From Luteimonas marina (GTDB lineage: Bacteria > Pseudomonadota > Gammaproteobacteria > Xanthomonadales > Xanthomonadaceae), in the NCBI RefSeq assembly GCF_007859325.1, contig NZ_VOHK01000002.1, positions 248,001 through 312,000 of the forward strand: a stretch of 64,000 nucleotides of DNA, read 5' to 3'. Shown piece by piece: positions 51,292 to 58,972 of the stretch. The notes beneath the pieces were generated by a model, which was not told where the DNA came from, did not search any database, and was given only the letters and a program-made list of their open reading frames with translations. The position numbers were made by a program, and so were the translations under genes. Position 1 is the stretch's first letter, and the number at the start of each line of letters is the position of its first letter.

Positions 51292-51849
51292 ATGATCCGC
51301 CTGCTTGGCATTTCCGGCAGCCTGCGCGCCGGTTCGTTCAACACCGCGCTGCTGCGCGCCGCGGCGCGCGACCTGCCGGACGGCGTGGCGCTCGAGGTCG
51401 CGACCCTGCACGGCATCCCGCTCTACGACGGCGACGCCGAGGCCGCGTCCGGCATTCCCGGCGCGGTCGAGGCGCTGAAGGCGAAGCTGCGCGCCGCCGA
51501 CGGCGTACTGCTGGCCACGCCCGAGTACAACAACGGCATCCCGGGCGTGTTCAAGAACGCGATCGACTGGCTCTCGCGCCCGGCGTCGGAGATCCCGCAG
51601 CTGTTCGGCGACCGGCCGTTCGCGGTGATCGGCGCCTCGCCCGGCGGCTTCGGCACCATCCTCGCCCAGGACGCGTGGTGGCCGGTGCTGCGCACGCTGC
51701 GCGCGAGGGTCTGGTTCGGCGGCCGGCTGATGGTGTCGCGCGCCGGCGGCGCGTTCGACGCCGAGGGTGGGCTGGTTGACGACAAGGTTGCCGGGCAGCT
51801 GTGCGACTTCGTGGCCGGCTTCGCGGCGTTCGCGCGCGGCGACGCTTGA
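51292..51849 (+). CDS. NADPH-dependent FMN reductase (ChrR/SsuE-like)
   Basis: This 185-residue flavodoxin-fold protein has the phosphate-binding loop LLGISGSLRAGSFNTALLRA and the FMN/isoalloxazine motif LLATPEYNNGIPGVFKNAID. Members reduce quinones, chromate or azo dyes with NAD(P)H; the substrate here is unknown. The ATG at 51292 follows CGGGGAGTCCGCG. It is a single gene between the PepSY gene and a REP-containing gap. Confidence 0.9.
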   Translation: MIRLLGISGSLRAGSFNTALLRAAARDLPDGVALEVATLHGIPLYDGDAEAASGIPGAVEALKAKLRAADGVLLATPEYNNGIPGVFKNAIDWLSRPASEIPQLFGDRPFAVIGASPGGFGTILAQDAWWPVLRTLRARVWFGGRLMVSRAGGAFDAEGGLVDDKVAGQLCDFVAGFAAFARGDA

Positions 51850-51872
51850 TCCGGCCGGCGAATGCCAGGATC

Positions 51873-51972
51873 CGTAGGTCGGGGCTACGGCCCCGACGCC
51901 TTCAACATCCCGCGTCGGTCGTGTTGGCCACGTAGAGCCTGCCCCGTACTTGATACGGGGGCCGACCTACGG
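51873..51972. repeat. REP-type inverted repeat, family F
   Basis: CCGTAGGTCGGGGCTACGGC at the left and GGGGGCCGACCTACGGG at the right are complementary through GTAGGTCGG / CCGACCTAC. An inner hairpin (GGGGCTACGGCCCC) is present on the left. It lies in the gap between the FMN reductase and MFS genes. Confidence 0.75.
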
Positions 51973-52059
51973 GTGATCGGATAACCGGTGCATGTCGCGA
52001 CACGCAGCGTTCCCTCCGGTCGTGTCGACATCCATGCTGCAGCGCAGCATAATCGTGCC

Positions 52060-53301
52060 ATGACCCCCACTTCCCCCGGCGCAACCCCCGCTGCCGCCCC
52101 GGCGCTGCCCGCGCGCCAGGTCGCGCTGATCCTGTTCGCGCTGGCGATGGGCGGTTTCGCCATCGGCACCAGCGAGTTCGTCGCGATGGGGCTGATCAGC
52201 GAGATCGCGCGCGGCGTCGGCGTGAGCGAGCCGCAGGTCGGCCACGCGATCAGCGCCTACGCGCTGGGCGTGGTGGTCGGCGCGCCGCTGCTGGCGATCC
52301 TCGGCGCCAGGCAGCGCCGGCGCACCCTGCTGCTGTGGCTGATGGCGTTCTACGCGCTGGGCAACCTGCTCAGCGCGCTGGCGCCGCACTACGGCAGCCT
52401 GCTGCTGTTCCGCTTCATCGCCGGCCTGCCGCACGGCGCCTATTTCGGCATCGCCGCGCTGGTGGCCGCGCACGTCAGTCCGCCGGACAGGCGCGGCCAG
52501 GCGGTGGGGCGGGTGATGCTGGGCCTGTCGGTGGCGCTGCTGGTCGGCAATCCGCTGGCGACGTGGATGGGGCAGGTCTTCAGCTGGCGCTATGCCTTCG
52601 CCGCGGTGTCGCTGATCGCGCTGGCGACGGTGGCAATGACCGCGCGCGTGCTGCCGCCCGGCCTCGGCGCGCCGCGCACCGACGCGCTGCGCGAACTGCG
52701 CGACTTCAACCGCGCGCCGGTGTGGCTGGCGCTGGGCACCGGGGCCATTGGCTTCGCCGGCATGTTCGCCGTGTTCGCCTACCTGCCGCCGACGCTGGTG
52801 CACGTCACCGGCACCGGCGCGGGCTTCGTGCCGTTCGCGCTGGCCGCGTTCGGCGTCGGCAGCATCGTCGGTTCGCTCGCCGGCGGCTGGCTGTTCGACC
52901 GCTTCGGCTTCCGCGCCGCGGCACTGTTGCTGCTGTGGTCGATCGCGGTGCTGTTGGCGTTCCCGTTCGCGGCGCAACACGCGTGGACGGTGCTGCCGGC
53001 GATCACCCTGGTCGGCACCATGGGCGCGCTGGCGACGGTGCTGCAGTCGCACCTGATGGACGTCGCCGGCGAGGCGCAGACCCTCGCCGCCGCCTCCAAC
53101 CACTCCGCGTTCAACACCGCCAACGCGCTCGGCCCCTGGCTGGGCGGCATGGCGATCACCGCCGGCCTGGGCTGGACCTCCACCGCCTACGTCGGCGTGG
53201 CGACCGCGCTGGGCGGACTGCTGATGTACCTGCTGGCGCGACGCGCGTCGGCGCCGGTCGCCGGCGACGCGCGGCCGGCTGCGGAATGCGGTGGCGGCTG
53301 A
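52060..53301 (+). CDS. MFS exporter, DHA1 family (AraJ/PbuE-like)
   Basis: This 413-residue protein has about 12 membrane helices. It has the DHA1 start FALAMGGFAIGTSEFVAMGL, the loop ILGARQRRRTLLLW and the export motif LVGNPLATWMGQVFSWRYAF. DHA1 members of this type export sugars, nucleosides or drugs; the substrate is unknown. The ATG at 52060 begins a short Pro/Ala-rich cytoplasmic tail. An earlier in-frame ATG at 51988 would add an unlikely 24-residue leader. Confidence 0.85.
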   Translation: MTPTSPGATPAAAPALPARQVALILFALAMGGFAIGTSEFVAMGLISEIARGVGVSEPQVGHAISAYALGVVVGAPLLAILGARQRRRTLLLWLMAFYALGNLLSALAPHYGSLLLFRFIAGLPHGAYFGIAALVAAHVSPPDRRGQAVGRVMLGLSVALLVGNPLATWMGQVFSWRYAFAAVSLIALATVAMTARVLPPGLGAPRTDALRELRDFNRAPVWLALGTGAIGFAGMFAVFAYLPPTLVHVTGTGAGFVPFALAAFGVGSIVGSLAGGWLFDRFGFRAAALLLLWSIAVLLAFPFAAQHAWTVLPAITLVGTMGALATVLQSHLMDVAGEAQTLAAASNHSAFNTANALGPWLGGMAITAGLGWTSTAYVGVATALGGLLMYLLARRASAPVAGDARPAAECGGG

Positions 53302-53437
53302 ACCGACGCCCTCTGCGTGATGAACAGGGCGGAATCCGGAACCTCTCCCGGAGCGCGCACCTAGGGTCGCACCGGATACCGATGGCAGGCCCCGGCGGCT
53401 AGGGTGCGGGCAGCCCTTTCCGCCCGGAGCCGCCCCC

Positions 53438-55573
53438 GTGTCCGAGATCTACGGCATCGATTCGAGTACCTATCATCGCCTGCCGCCGGAGGACCAGGAG
53501 GCGATCCGCGCCAGCTACCAGGCCGAGCAGGCCGAACCGCAAACCCCCGTCGCCGGGACGCCGGCGACCCCGGAGACGCCCGCGGTCGAACCGGTCACCT
53601 TCGCCACCGCGCAGACGCCCGCCGAAGCGGTCGACGCGATCCACGACCTCGCGCTGCCGACCTGGACCGACATCCCCACCGGCCTGCCCGACGAGGACCG
53701 CCGCTCGCTCTACGAGGCGCGCGTGGAAACCTTCAACGAGCGCCGCGCCGCGCAGGCGCAGGCCGTGCTCGACCGGCTGGAGCCGCAGCTGTCGGACTAC
53801 GACATGCTCAACGGCGCCACGCGCTCGTTCGAATACGGGCAGGCGCGCACGCATTTCAACAACGATCCCTACGTGCAGCAGCTGCGGCGGATCGTCGACG
53901 AAGCGACCACCCACCCGACCGAAATTCCCGCCTACCTGCGCAACGGCGACGGCCCGTCCACCGACGTCACCCGCCTCGACATCACCCAGGTGCGCACCGC
54001 GCTCGGCGTGCTCGGCGTCGACCTCCCGGCCGATGCCTCGCCGGCGCAGGTGCAGGCCGGCTACGACATCCTCGCCGCCGCGCCGGACGGCGTGCTGGCG
54101 TGGGCGATCAATCCGGGCCAACGGGTCGAATTCCAGACCCCGGTCGCCGGCGCCGCGACGCTGCCGCTGCCGGTGCGCGGCAGCGCCGACATCAGTCTGG
54201 TCGGCGAAGTCGACATGTCCGGCGTGCAGACCGGCATGGACTTCAGCCAGACCCAGACCTTCGAAATGGAGGTGCAGATGCAGGCCGGCGCCACCGGCGC
54301 GATCGGCAGGACGCCGCTCAACCGCTATTACGAATGGGGCACCCGGCTCGGCGTGCTCGGGCCGGAGGCGCAGCGCCTGGTCGAAGGCTCGCCGCTGCTG
54401 CGCAACGTGGTCAAGGGCCTGCCGATTCCGATCTCGGGCAGCTACGAGCAGTTCGCCGGCACCCGCGTCAGCTACGAGGCGGTGGTGACGCCGGAGCAGG
54501 GCGCGCGCATCGCCGACGGCGACCTGTCGGCCGCGCCCAATCCGCTCGACCCGATGTCGATGCCGGTCGGCACCGGCGTGCTGATCCGCGGGCAGACGCT
54601 CACCGGCAGCCACTTCGAGGCGAACTACAAGCTGCTGCACGTCAACGGCACCACCACCGACCTCTCCGGCCAGGGCTTCGGCGTGCGCCGGATCGACGCC
54701 AACACCTTCGAGATCGTCGCCGGGGACGTCGACACGGTGGAGAACGAGATGTTCGTCGGCCTCGGCTACCGCGGCATCGCCGCGATCGGGCTGAGCTCGG
54801 ACCGCAGCCTCGAGGAGCGCTCGATGTCGGTCGCGCGCCTGGACCTGCGCACCGAGGAAGGGCAGGCCGCCTACCAGGCCTTCATGGGCGGCGGACAGAT
54901 GCCGGAATGGTCGCCGCCGGGCGTGCTGCAGGCCGGCACCACCGAAGTGCTCAACGCCGAGCACACCGCGCGCTTCGGCGTCGAGGTCGGCGGCTTCGGC
55001 TGGGGCACCGAGATCAACAGCAGCGAACTGAACATCGTGCAGACGCGCTGGGCCGACGGCAGCACCGAGTACATCAGTTCCTACCAGGCCGGCGACAACC
55101 ACTACAGCGAGGTCACCTGGACCACCGACGCGCGCGGCGAAACGGTGCCCGACAGCGTGAGCTACGGCATGGTGCTGGCGAACCATGACCCGACGCTGGC
55201 GGCGTCCATCAACGACGCCTACAACCGCGACATCGCCAATCCCGAAACGTCCTACGGCAGCTTCGACGGCGGCCAGCACGTGCGGCTGGAGTTCACCGAG
55301 GCCGAGCTGATGCAGATCCGCGAGGATGCGCGCGACTACATCCTGCAGCTGCAGGGCGACCATGGCCAGGACAAGCTCGATGCGCTCGACGCCGATCCGG
55401 TCGTCGCCTTCGGCCTGACCGAATCGCTGGCCGCGGCCAAGACGCCCGACGAAGTCTTCCGCGTGCTGTCCAACGACTTCTACAAGGAAGAAGTGTCCGG
55501 CGAACTGCTCGCGATGAGCCTGCAGCTGGGCACGCACCCGCCCGGCACGCTGACGATCCGCGACGCCGGCTGA
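53438..55573 (+). CDS. Large protein of unknown function (711 aa), no signal peptide
   Basis: The frame runs from a GTG at 53438 (MSEIYGIDSSTYHRLPPEDQ). A Pro/Thr-rich linker (PQTPVAGTPATPETPAVEPV) follows, then a helical region (DEDRRSLYEARVETFNERRA) and a long beta-rich middle (SADISLVGEVDMSGVQTGMD, FGVRRIDANTFEIVAGDVDT). It ends with a helical C-terminus (FTEAELMQIREDARDYILQL). No membrane segment, signal peptide or enzyme motif was recognised. The architecture (flexible start, linker, large folded body) resembles secreted effector-like proteins delivered without a Sec signal, but no secretion signal could be proven. It stands alone between an MFS gene and a REP arm. Confidence 0.6.
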   Translation: MSEIYGIDSSTYHRLPPEDQEAIRASYQAEQAEPQTPVAGTPATPETPAVEPVTFATAQTPAEAVDAIHDLALPTWTDIPTGLPDEDRRSLYEARVETFNERRAAQAQAVLDRLEPQLSDYDMLNGATRSFEYGQARTHFNNDPYVQQLRRIVDEATTHPTEIPAYLRNGDGPSTDVTRLDITQVRTALGVLGVDLPADASPAQVQAGYDILAAAPDGVLAWAINPGQRVEFQTPVAGAATLPLPVRGSADISLVGEVDMSGVQTGMDFSQTQTFEMEVQMQAGATGAIGRTPLNRYYEWGTRLGVLGPEAQRLVEGSPLLRNVVKGLPIPISGSYEQFAGTRVSYEAVVTPEQGARIADGDLSAAPNPLDPMSMPVGTGVLIRGQTLTGSHFEANYKLLHVNGTTTDLSGQGFGVRRIDANTFEIVAGDVDTVENEMFVGLGYRGIAAIGLSSDRSLEERSMSVARLDLRTEEGQAAYQAFMGGGQMPEWSPPGVLQAGTTEVLNAEHTARFGVEVGGFGWGTEINSSELNIVQTRWADGSTEYISSYQAGDNHYSEVTWTTDARGETVPDSVSYGMVLANHDPTLAASINDAYNRDIANPETSYGSFDGGQHVRLEFTEAELMQIREDARDYILQLQGDHGQDKLDALDADPVVAFGLTESLAAAKTPDEVFRVLSNDFYKEEVSGELLAMSLQLGTHPPGTLTIRDAG

Positions 55574-55583
55574 AGCATTTGAA

Positions 55584-55612
55584 TGTCATCCCGAGCGCAG
55601 CGAGGGATCTTC
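55584..55612. repeat. Single REP-type arm, family D
   Basis: GTCATCCCGAGCGCAGCGAG plus GGATCTTC lies just after the stop of the 711-residue gene. It is the same as 29794-29821 and close to 19164-19192. Confidence 0.6.
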
Positions 55613-55667
55613 TTACCGGTGACTTCGTGGTTTCCGGTCGCGCTGCAGCCGCGAGGGGAACGAAGCC

Positions 55668-56483
55668 TCAGTCCGGGTTCGCCGCAACCGCAATGCCGTC
55701 GCCCTGCGCAACATCGTCCGCGCGCGCAGGGCGCTCCGCGGCTTCGAGCAGCCGCAGCGGCTTGCCGTCGTAGCGGTAGTCCAGTGCGTCCTGCAGCGTG
55801 CGCATGGCCGCGACCTGCGCGCACATCGCGTCCGCGCGTGTTTCCAGCGCCGCGATGCGCGCCTCCAGCCGCTGTTCGATCTCGGCTTCCATCTTCTCGG
55901 CGCGGCGCTCCATCCGCTCCGCGCCGCCCGGCGTGAACACCGCCCACAGCACGCTGCGGCCGATGCTCGCGGCCATGCGCTCGGCGGCGGCCTCGACGCG
56001 CGCCTCGAACTCCTCGCCGAACACGTCCTGGTCCCAACGCCCGGTGCCGAGCGTGCGGTCGACGTGGGCCATCGTGTCCTTGCGGAAATCGTCGAGCCTG
56101 CGCGCCTTGCGTTTGCTGCCGGTGATCGCCTCGACCGCGGCGGCGAGCGAGTCGAAGGTGATGTCGACGGTCTCGCGCGCCAGGCCCGCGACCTGCGGCA
56201 TCAGCGCGCGCGATTCGGCCTCCAGCCGGCGCAACCGCTGCGCGTCGGCGGCACTGATGTCCTGCACTTCGCGGTCGATGCTGAGCTCGCCGTCATGGAA
56301 GAAGATCTCTTTCGGCGCGCCGGCGTCGCGATACAGCCACACGCCGCCGCCGTCGACCAGCACGTTGTAGCCGGTCGACAGGCCGCACTGGCTCGAGGAC
56401 AGCTTCGGCTTCGGCGGGTCCGCCTGCGCGAACGCGGGCAGGGCGAGCAGGGCGGCGAGGGCGAAGGCGGTCAGCGGGCGCAT
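55668..56483 (-). CDS. DUF2884 (YggN-like) periplasmic protein
   Basis: This 271-residue protein starts at the ATG 56481-56483 (MRPLTAFALAALLALPAFAQ) with a signal peptide. SSSQCGLSTGYNVLVDGGGV and LYRDAGAPKEIFFHDGELSI follow, a pattern typical of the DUF2884/YggN family. Next comes a long helical part (RRLRRLEAESRALMPQVAGL-like region and EKMEAEIEQRLEARIAALET). Two Cys (QCGL and MCAQ) might form a disulfide. The function is unknown. It lies downstream of xthA in the same direction, with an inverted repeat between them. Confidence 0.75.
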   Translation of the reverse strand: MRPLTAFALAALLALPAFAQADPPKPKLSSSQCGLSTGYNVLVDGGGVWLYRDAGAPKEIFFHDGELSIDREVQDISAADAQRLRRLEAESRALMPQVAGLARETVDITFDSLAAAVEAITGSKRKARRLDDFRKDTMAHVDRTLGTGRWDQDVFGEEFEARVEAAAERMAASIGRSVLWAVFTPGGAERMERRAEKMEAEIEQRLEARIAALETRADAMCAQVAAMRTLQDALDYRYDGKPLRLLEAAERPARADDVAQGDGIAVAANPD

Positions 56484-56597
56484 GGCGATGGGGAGGCGGG
56501 CGACGGGCCGCAGCATCGGCGTGCAGGCGTTCGTGCGCACGTGCGGAAAGTCAGCATGACCATCCGCGATGGCGGTGATGGCTGCGCCCCCAAAGCC

Positions 56598-56632
56598 GTC
56601 ATCCCGGGCGCAGCCGAAGAGCTCGGGATGAC
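56598..56632. repeat. Short inverted repeat of REP type
   Basis: GTCATCCCG and CGGGATGAC flank 17 bases (GGCGCAGCCGAAGAGCT) between xthA and the DUF2884-like gene. It is related to the family D arms. Confidence 0.6.
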
Positions 56633-56690
56633 AATCGGATTGAGATGACAATCCGGTCGAGACGACAGTCCGCCGACCGATGCGGAACGA

Positions 56691-57464
56691 TCAACCGCCC
56701 AGCGCCACCCATGCCGGCGCGTGATCGCTCGGCCGCTCCCAGGTGCGCGGCTCCCGGTCGATGCCGGATTCCGCCGCTTGCGCGCGCAGCGCGTCGGAAA
56801 CCAGGGTCAGGTCGATGCGCAGCCCGAGGTTGCGGCGGAAGCCGGCGGCGCGATAGTCCCACCAGCTGAAGATGCCGGCCTCATCGTTGTGCAGGCGGAA
56901 CGCGTCATGCAGGCCCAGCGCCTGCAGCCGCTTCAGCGCGGCGCGCTCGGCGGTGGAGGTGAGGATGTGCTCGTCGTTCCAGACCAGCGGATCGTGCACG
57001 TCGCGGTCCTCGGGCGCGATGTTGAAATCGCCCAGCACCACCATCCGCGGATGCCGCTGCAGTTCCTCCGCCAGCCAGCCGTGCACCGCGTCCAGCCAGC
57101 GCAGCTTGTAGGCGTACTTGTCGGTGCCCACGTCCTGGCCGTTGACCACGTACAGGTTGACGATGCGCACGCCCTCGACGGTCGCCGCGATCACCCGCTT
57201 CTGCTCGTCCTCGAAGCCGGGGATGCCCGCCTGCACGTCCTCGATCGCACGATCGCGCGCGAGGATCGCCACGCCGTTGTAGGTCTTCTGCCCCGAGAAC
57301 ACGCTGCGGTAGCCGAGCGCGGCCAGCGCATCGTCGGGAAAGCGCGCATCCTCGAGCTTGGTTTCCTGGATGCCGACGACGCCGGGACCTGCGTCGCGCA
57401 GCCACTGTTCGAGGTGCGGCAGGCGGACGTTGAGGGAGTTGACGTTCCAGCTGGCGATTTTCAT
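56691..57464 (-). CDS. xthA: Exodeoxyribonuclease III
   Basis: This 257-residue enzyme has the full EEP-nuclease motif set: MKIASWNVNSLNVRLPHLEQ, VVGIQETKLEDARFP (catalytic Glu), LYVVNGQDVGTDKYAYKLRW, VVLGDFNIAPEDRDV (catalytic Asp and Asn), LRIDLTLVSDAL and ERPSDHAPAWVAL (catalytic His). It acts as AP endonuclease and 3'-5' exonuclease in base excision repair. The ATG at 57462-57464 gives the canonical start. A longer in-frame reading upstream has no support. Confidence 0.95.
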   Translation of the reverse strand: MKIASWNVNSLNVRLPHLEQWLRDAGPGVVGIQETKLEDARFPDDALAALGYRSVFSGQKTYNGVAILARDRAIEDVQAGIPGFEDEQKRVIAATVEGVRIVNLYVVNGQDVGTDKYAYKLRWLDAVHGWLAEELQRHPRMVVLGDFNIAPEDRDVHDPLVWNDEHILTSTAERAALKRLQALGLHDAFRLHNDEAGIFSWWDYRAAGFRRNLGLRIDLTLVSDALRAQAAESGIDREPRTWERPSDHAPAWVALGG

Positions 57465-57964
57465 GGGCAAATGAATCTCTTCTTGTATCCGTTGGATGGA
57501 TTCGTTTCGTGTCCGGGAGGTGGCTCTGGCTACCCGGCCCTGCCCGGAATGATCGCACCGGGCCTGCAGCAGGTGGCGCGGAAACCCGGCTCCCCGGCAG
57601 GCACGCCCCTGGCCATCCGCGCGCCCTCCTGCACTCCGCGTCCAGTCGGGATCGCCTGTACCCCGGTCGGTCGTGTTTACCACGCCTTCAAGGGCAGGAC
57701 GCTGATCCTTGTTGTTCCGGAGGGTGACAGATCTCCTCCGGGAGAAGACATCGATCCGGCAACGGCGTGCGCAAGGCTTTGCTGTCCGCAATCCCCCGCC
57801 ACCGGGCATCCGGCGACGGGAGGCGCGAGCCGGCCCGCGGTCCCCTCGCCGACCGTTTGCCTGCCGACGGGCCATTTGCTAACGTCATCCGGCTGGACCA
57901 GGGGGGTCGGTTTCTCATTGTTGGTGGCGGTCAGTAGCCCAGTCTTTCGGGATGGAGGTGAGCC
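57465..57964. other. Intergenic region upstream of the PKS cluster
   Basis: These 500 bases lie between the divergent xthA and the first gene of the PKS cluster. Short ORFs on both strands have no support. A 7-base inverted repeat, CCGGAGG-N11-CCTCCGG, at 57717-57741 lies about 225 bases before the 331-residue gene and could be a regulator site. The composition is slightly less GC-rich from 57690 on. The cluster promoter must be here, but no clear -35/-10 was assigned. Confidence 0.4.
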
Positions 57965-58960
57965 GTGACGACAAGCGCCCCGTTGCAGGTTGGACGCGCA
58001 GGCCAGGGCCCGGATGACGGCGCGTCCAGCTGGTCCGACGCGTATGCCCGGTTTCTTTCCGGTTCGCTCGCAAACGCGCAGAAGACGCTGCGGCTCTACC
58101 AGCAGACGCTGGAATGCGTCGCGGCCGGGCGGTTGCCGTCCACGATCTTCCAGGAGTACTACCCGCGCTTCGTGCAGCGCCACGGTGCCGTGTACGGCGA
58201 GCGCCTGTCGCAGGTCTTCGCCGAATTCATGGGCCGGTTCGCCGAGTTGAACAAGCGCAATGCGGCGTCGCCGGCCGATGGCGACGACGAGGTTCCGCCG
58301 CCGGTGTTCGATGCGCGGGCCCCCGCACGCTGGCTCGAGCAGTACGCCGAGTATGCGGGCAAGCTCAATGCGTCGGCGCTCAAGGCCTATCGCAGGCAGC
58401 TGGACCAGGTTGCCGAAGGCACGCTGTCTCCCGAAGATGCCCAGCAGAAGGCTGCCGACGACATGTCGCGCGGGCTCGAGCACTACCTGCGCGACGCCGG
58501 GCAGCTCTACCTGCAGCTGATGCTGGAACTGGACGGGCTGCGCGGAGGTTTCGAGGGCGAGTACCTGGGCGGGATGCTCGCGCTTGCCGACGATCCCACC
58601 AAGGAAGAGGTGACGGCGGTTGTCCTGCAGGCGCCGTTGGGCGGCGTCGCGTTCCAGTCGTTCACCATCGAGAACACGACCGACGCGCCGATGCCGGTGC
58701 GCTACCTCGCGACCGAGGTGCGCCGCATGGACGGCGTCGGCCCCGCGTTCGCGCCGAAGGTGACGATCGCCCCGGAAGTGCTCGAGCTCGCGCCGGGCGA
58801 CGGGGCGACGATCAGGCTCTCCCTGCCGCTGGAGGCGGATCGCTTCGAGGTGGATGTCCCCTGCGTCGGCTTTCTCTACGTCATGGATGAAGGCGAGCGG
58901 CGCGTCGACCTGCAGCTGAGGATCGTCGCGACGGCGCCTGTCCGGGAACAGGAAGAATGA
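57965..58960 (+). CDS. PKS-linked protein of unknown function with duplicated helical repeat (331 aa)
   Basis: The GTG at 57965 follows GGAGGTGA, an excellent ribosome binding site. Two similar helical units were found, about 42-95 and 139-192. Both share a pattern: LRLYQQTLECVAAGRLP in the first, LKAYRRQLDQVAEGTLS in the second, each ending near a Glu-Leu. The C-terminal third (about 200-331) is beta-rich and Ig-like (FTIENTTDAPMPVRYLATEV, LELAPGDGATIRLSLPLEAD). There is no signal peptide, membrane helix or enzyme motif. It ends 12 bases before the PKS start, so the two are probably co-transcribed. A scaffold, docking or granule-type role is possible but unproven. Confidence 0.7.
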   Translation: MTTSAPLQVGRAGQGPDDGASSWSDAYARFLSGSLANAQKTLRLYQQTLECVAAGRLPSTIFQEYYPRFVQRHGAVYGERLSQVFAEFMGRFAELNKRNAASPADGDDEVPPPVFDARAPARWLEQYAEYAGKLNASALKAYRRQLDQVAEGTLSPEDAQQKAADDMSRGLEHYLRDAGQLYLQLMLELDGLRGGFEGEYLGGMLALADDPTKEEVTAVVLQAPLGGVAFQSFTIENTTDAPMPVRYLATEVRRMDGVGPAFAPKVTIAPEVLELAPGDGATIRLSLPLEADRFEVDVPCVGFLYVMDEGERRVDLQLRIVATAPVREQEE

Positions 58961-58972
58961 GGGGAAGCCGGG

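Noticed and set aside
57465..57964. Small gene or riboswitch ahead of the PKS cluster
   Set aside because: The short ORFs have no start signal or conserved product, and no known riboswitch pattern was recognised; only a 7-base inverted repeat stands out.
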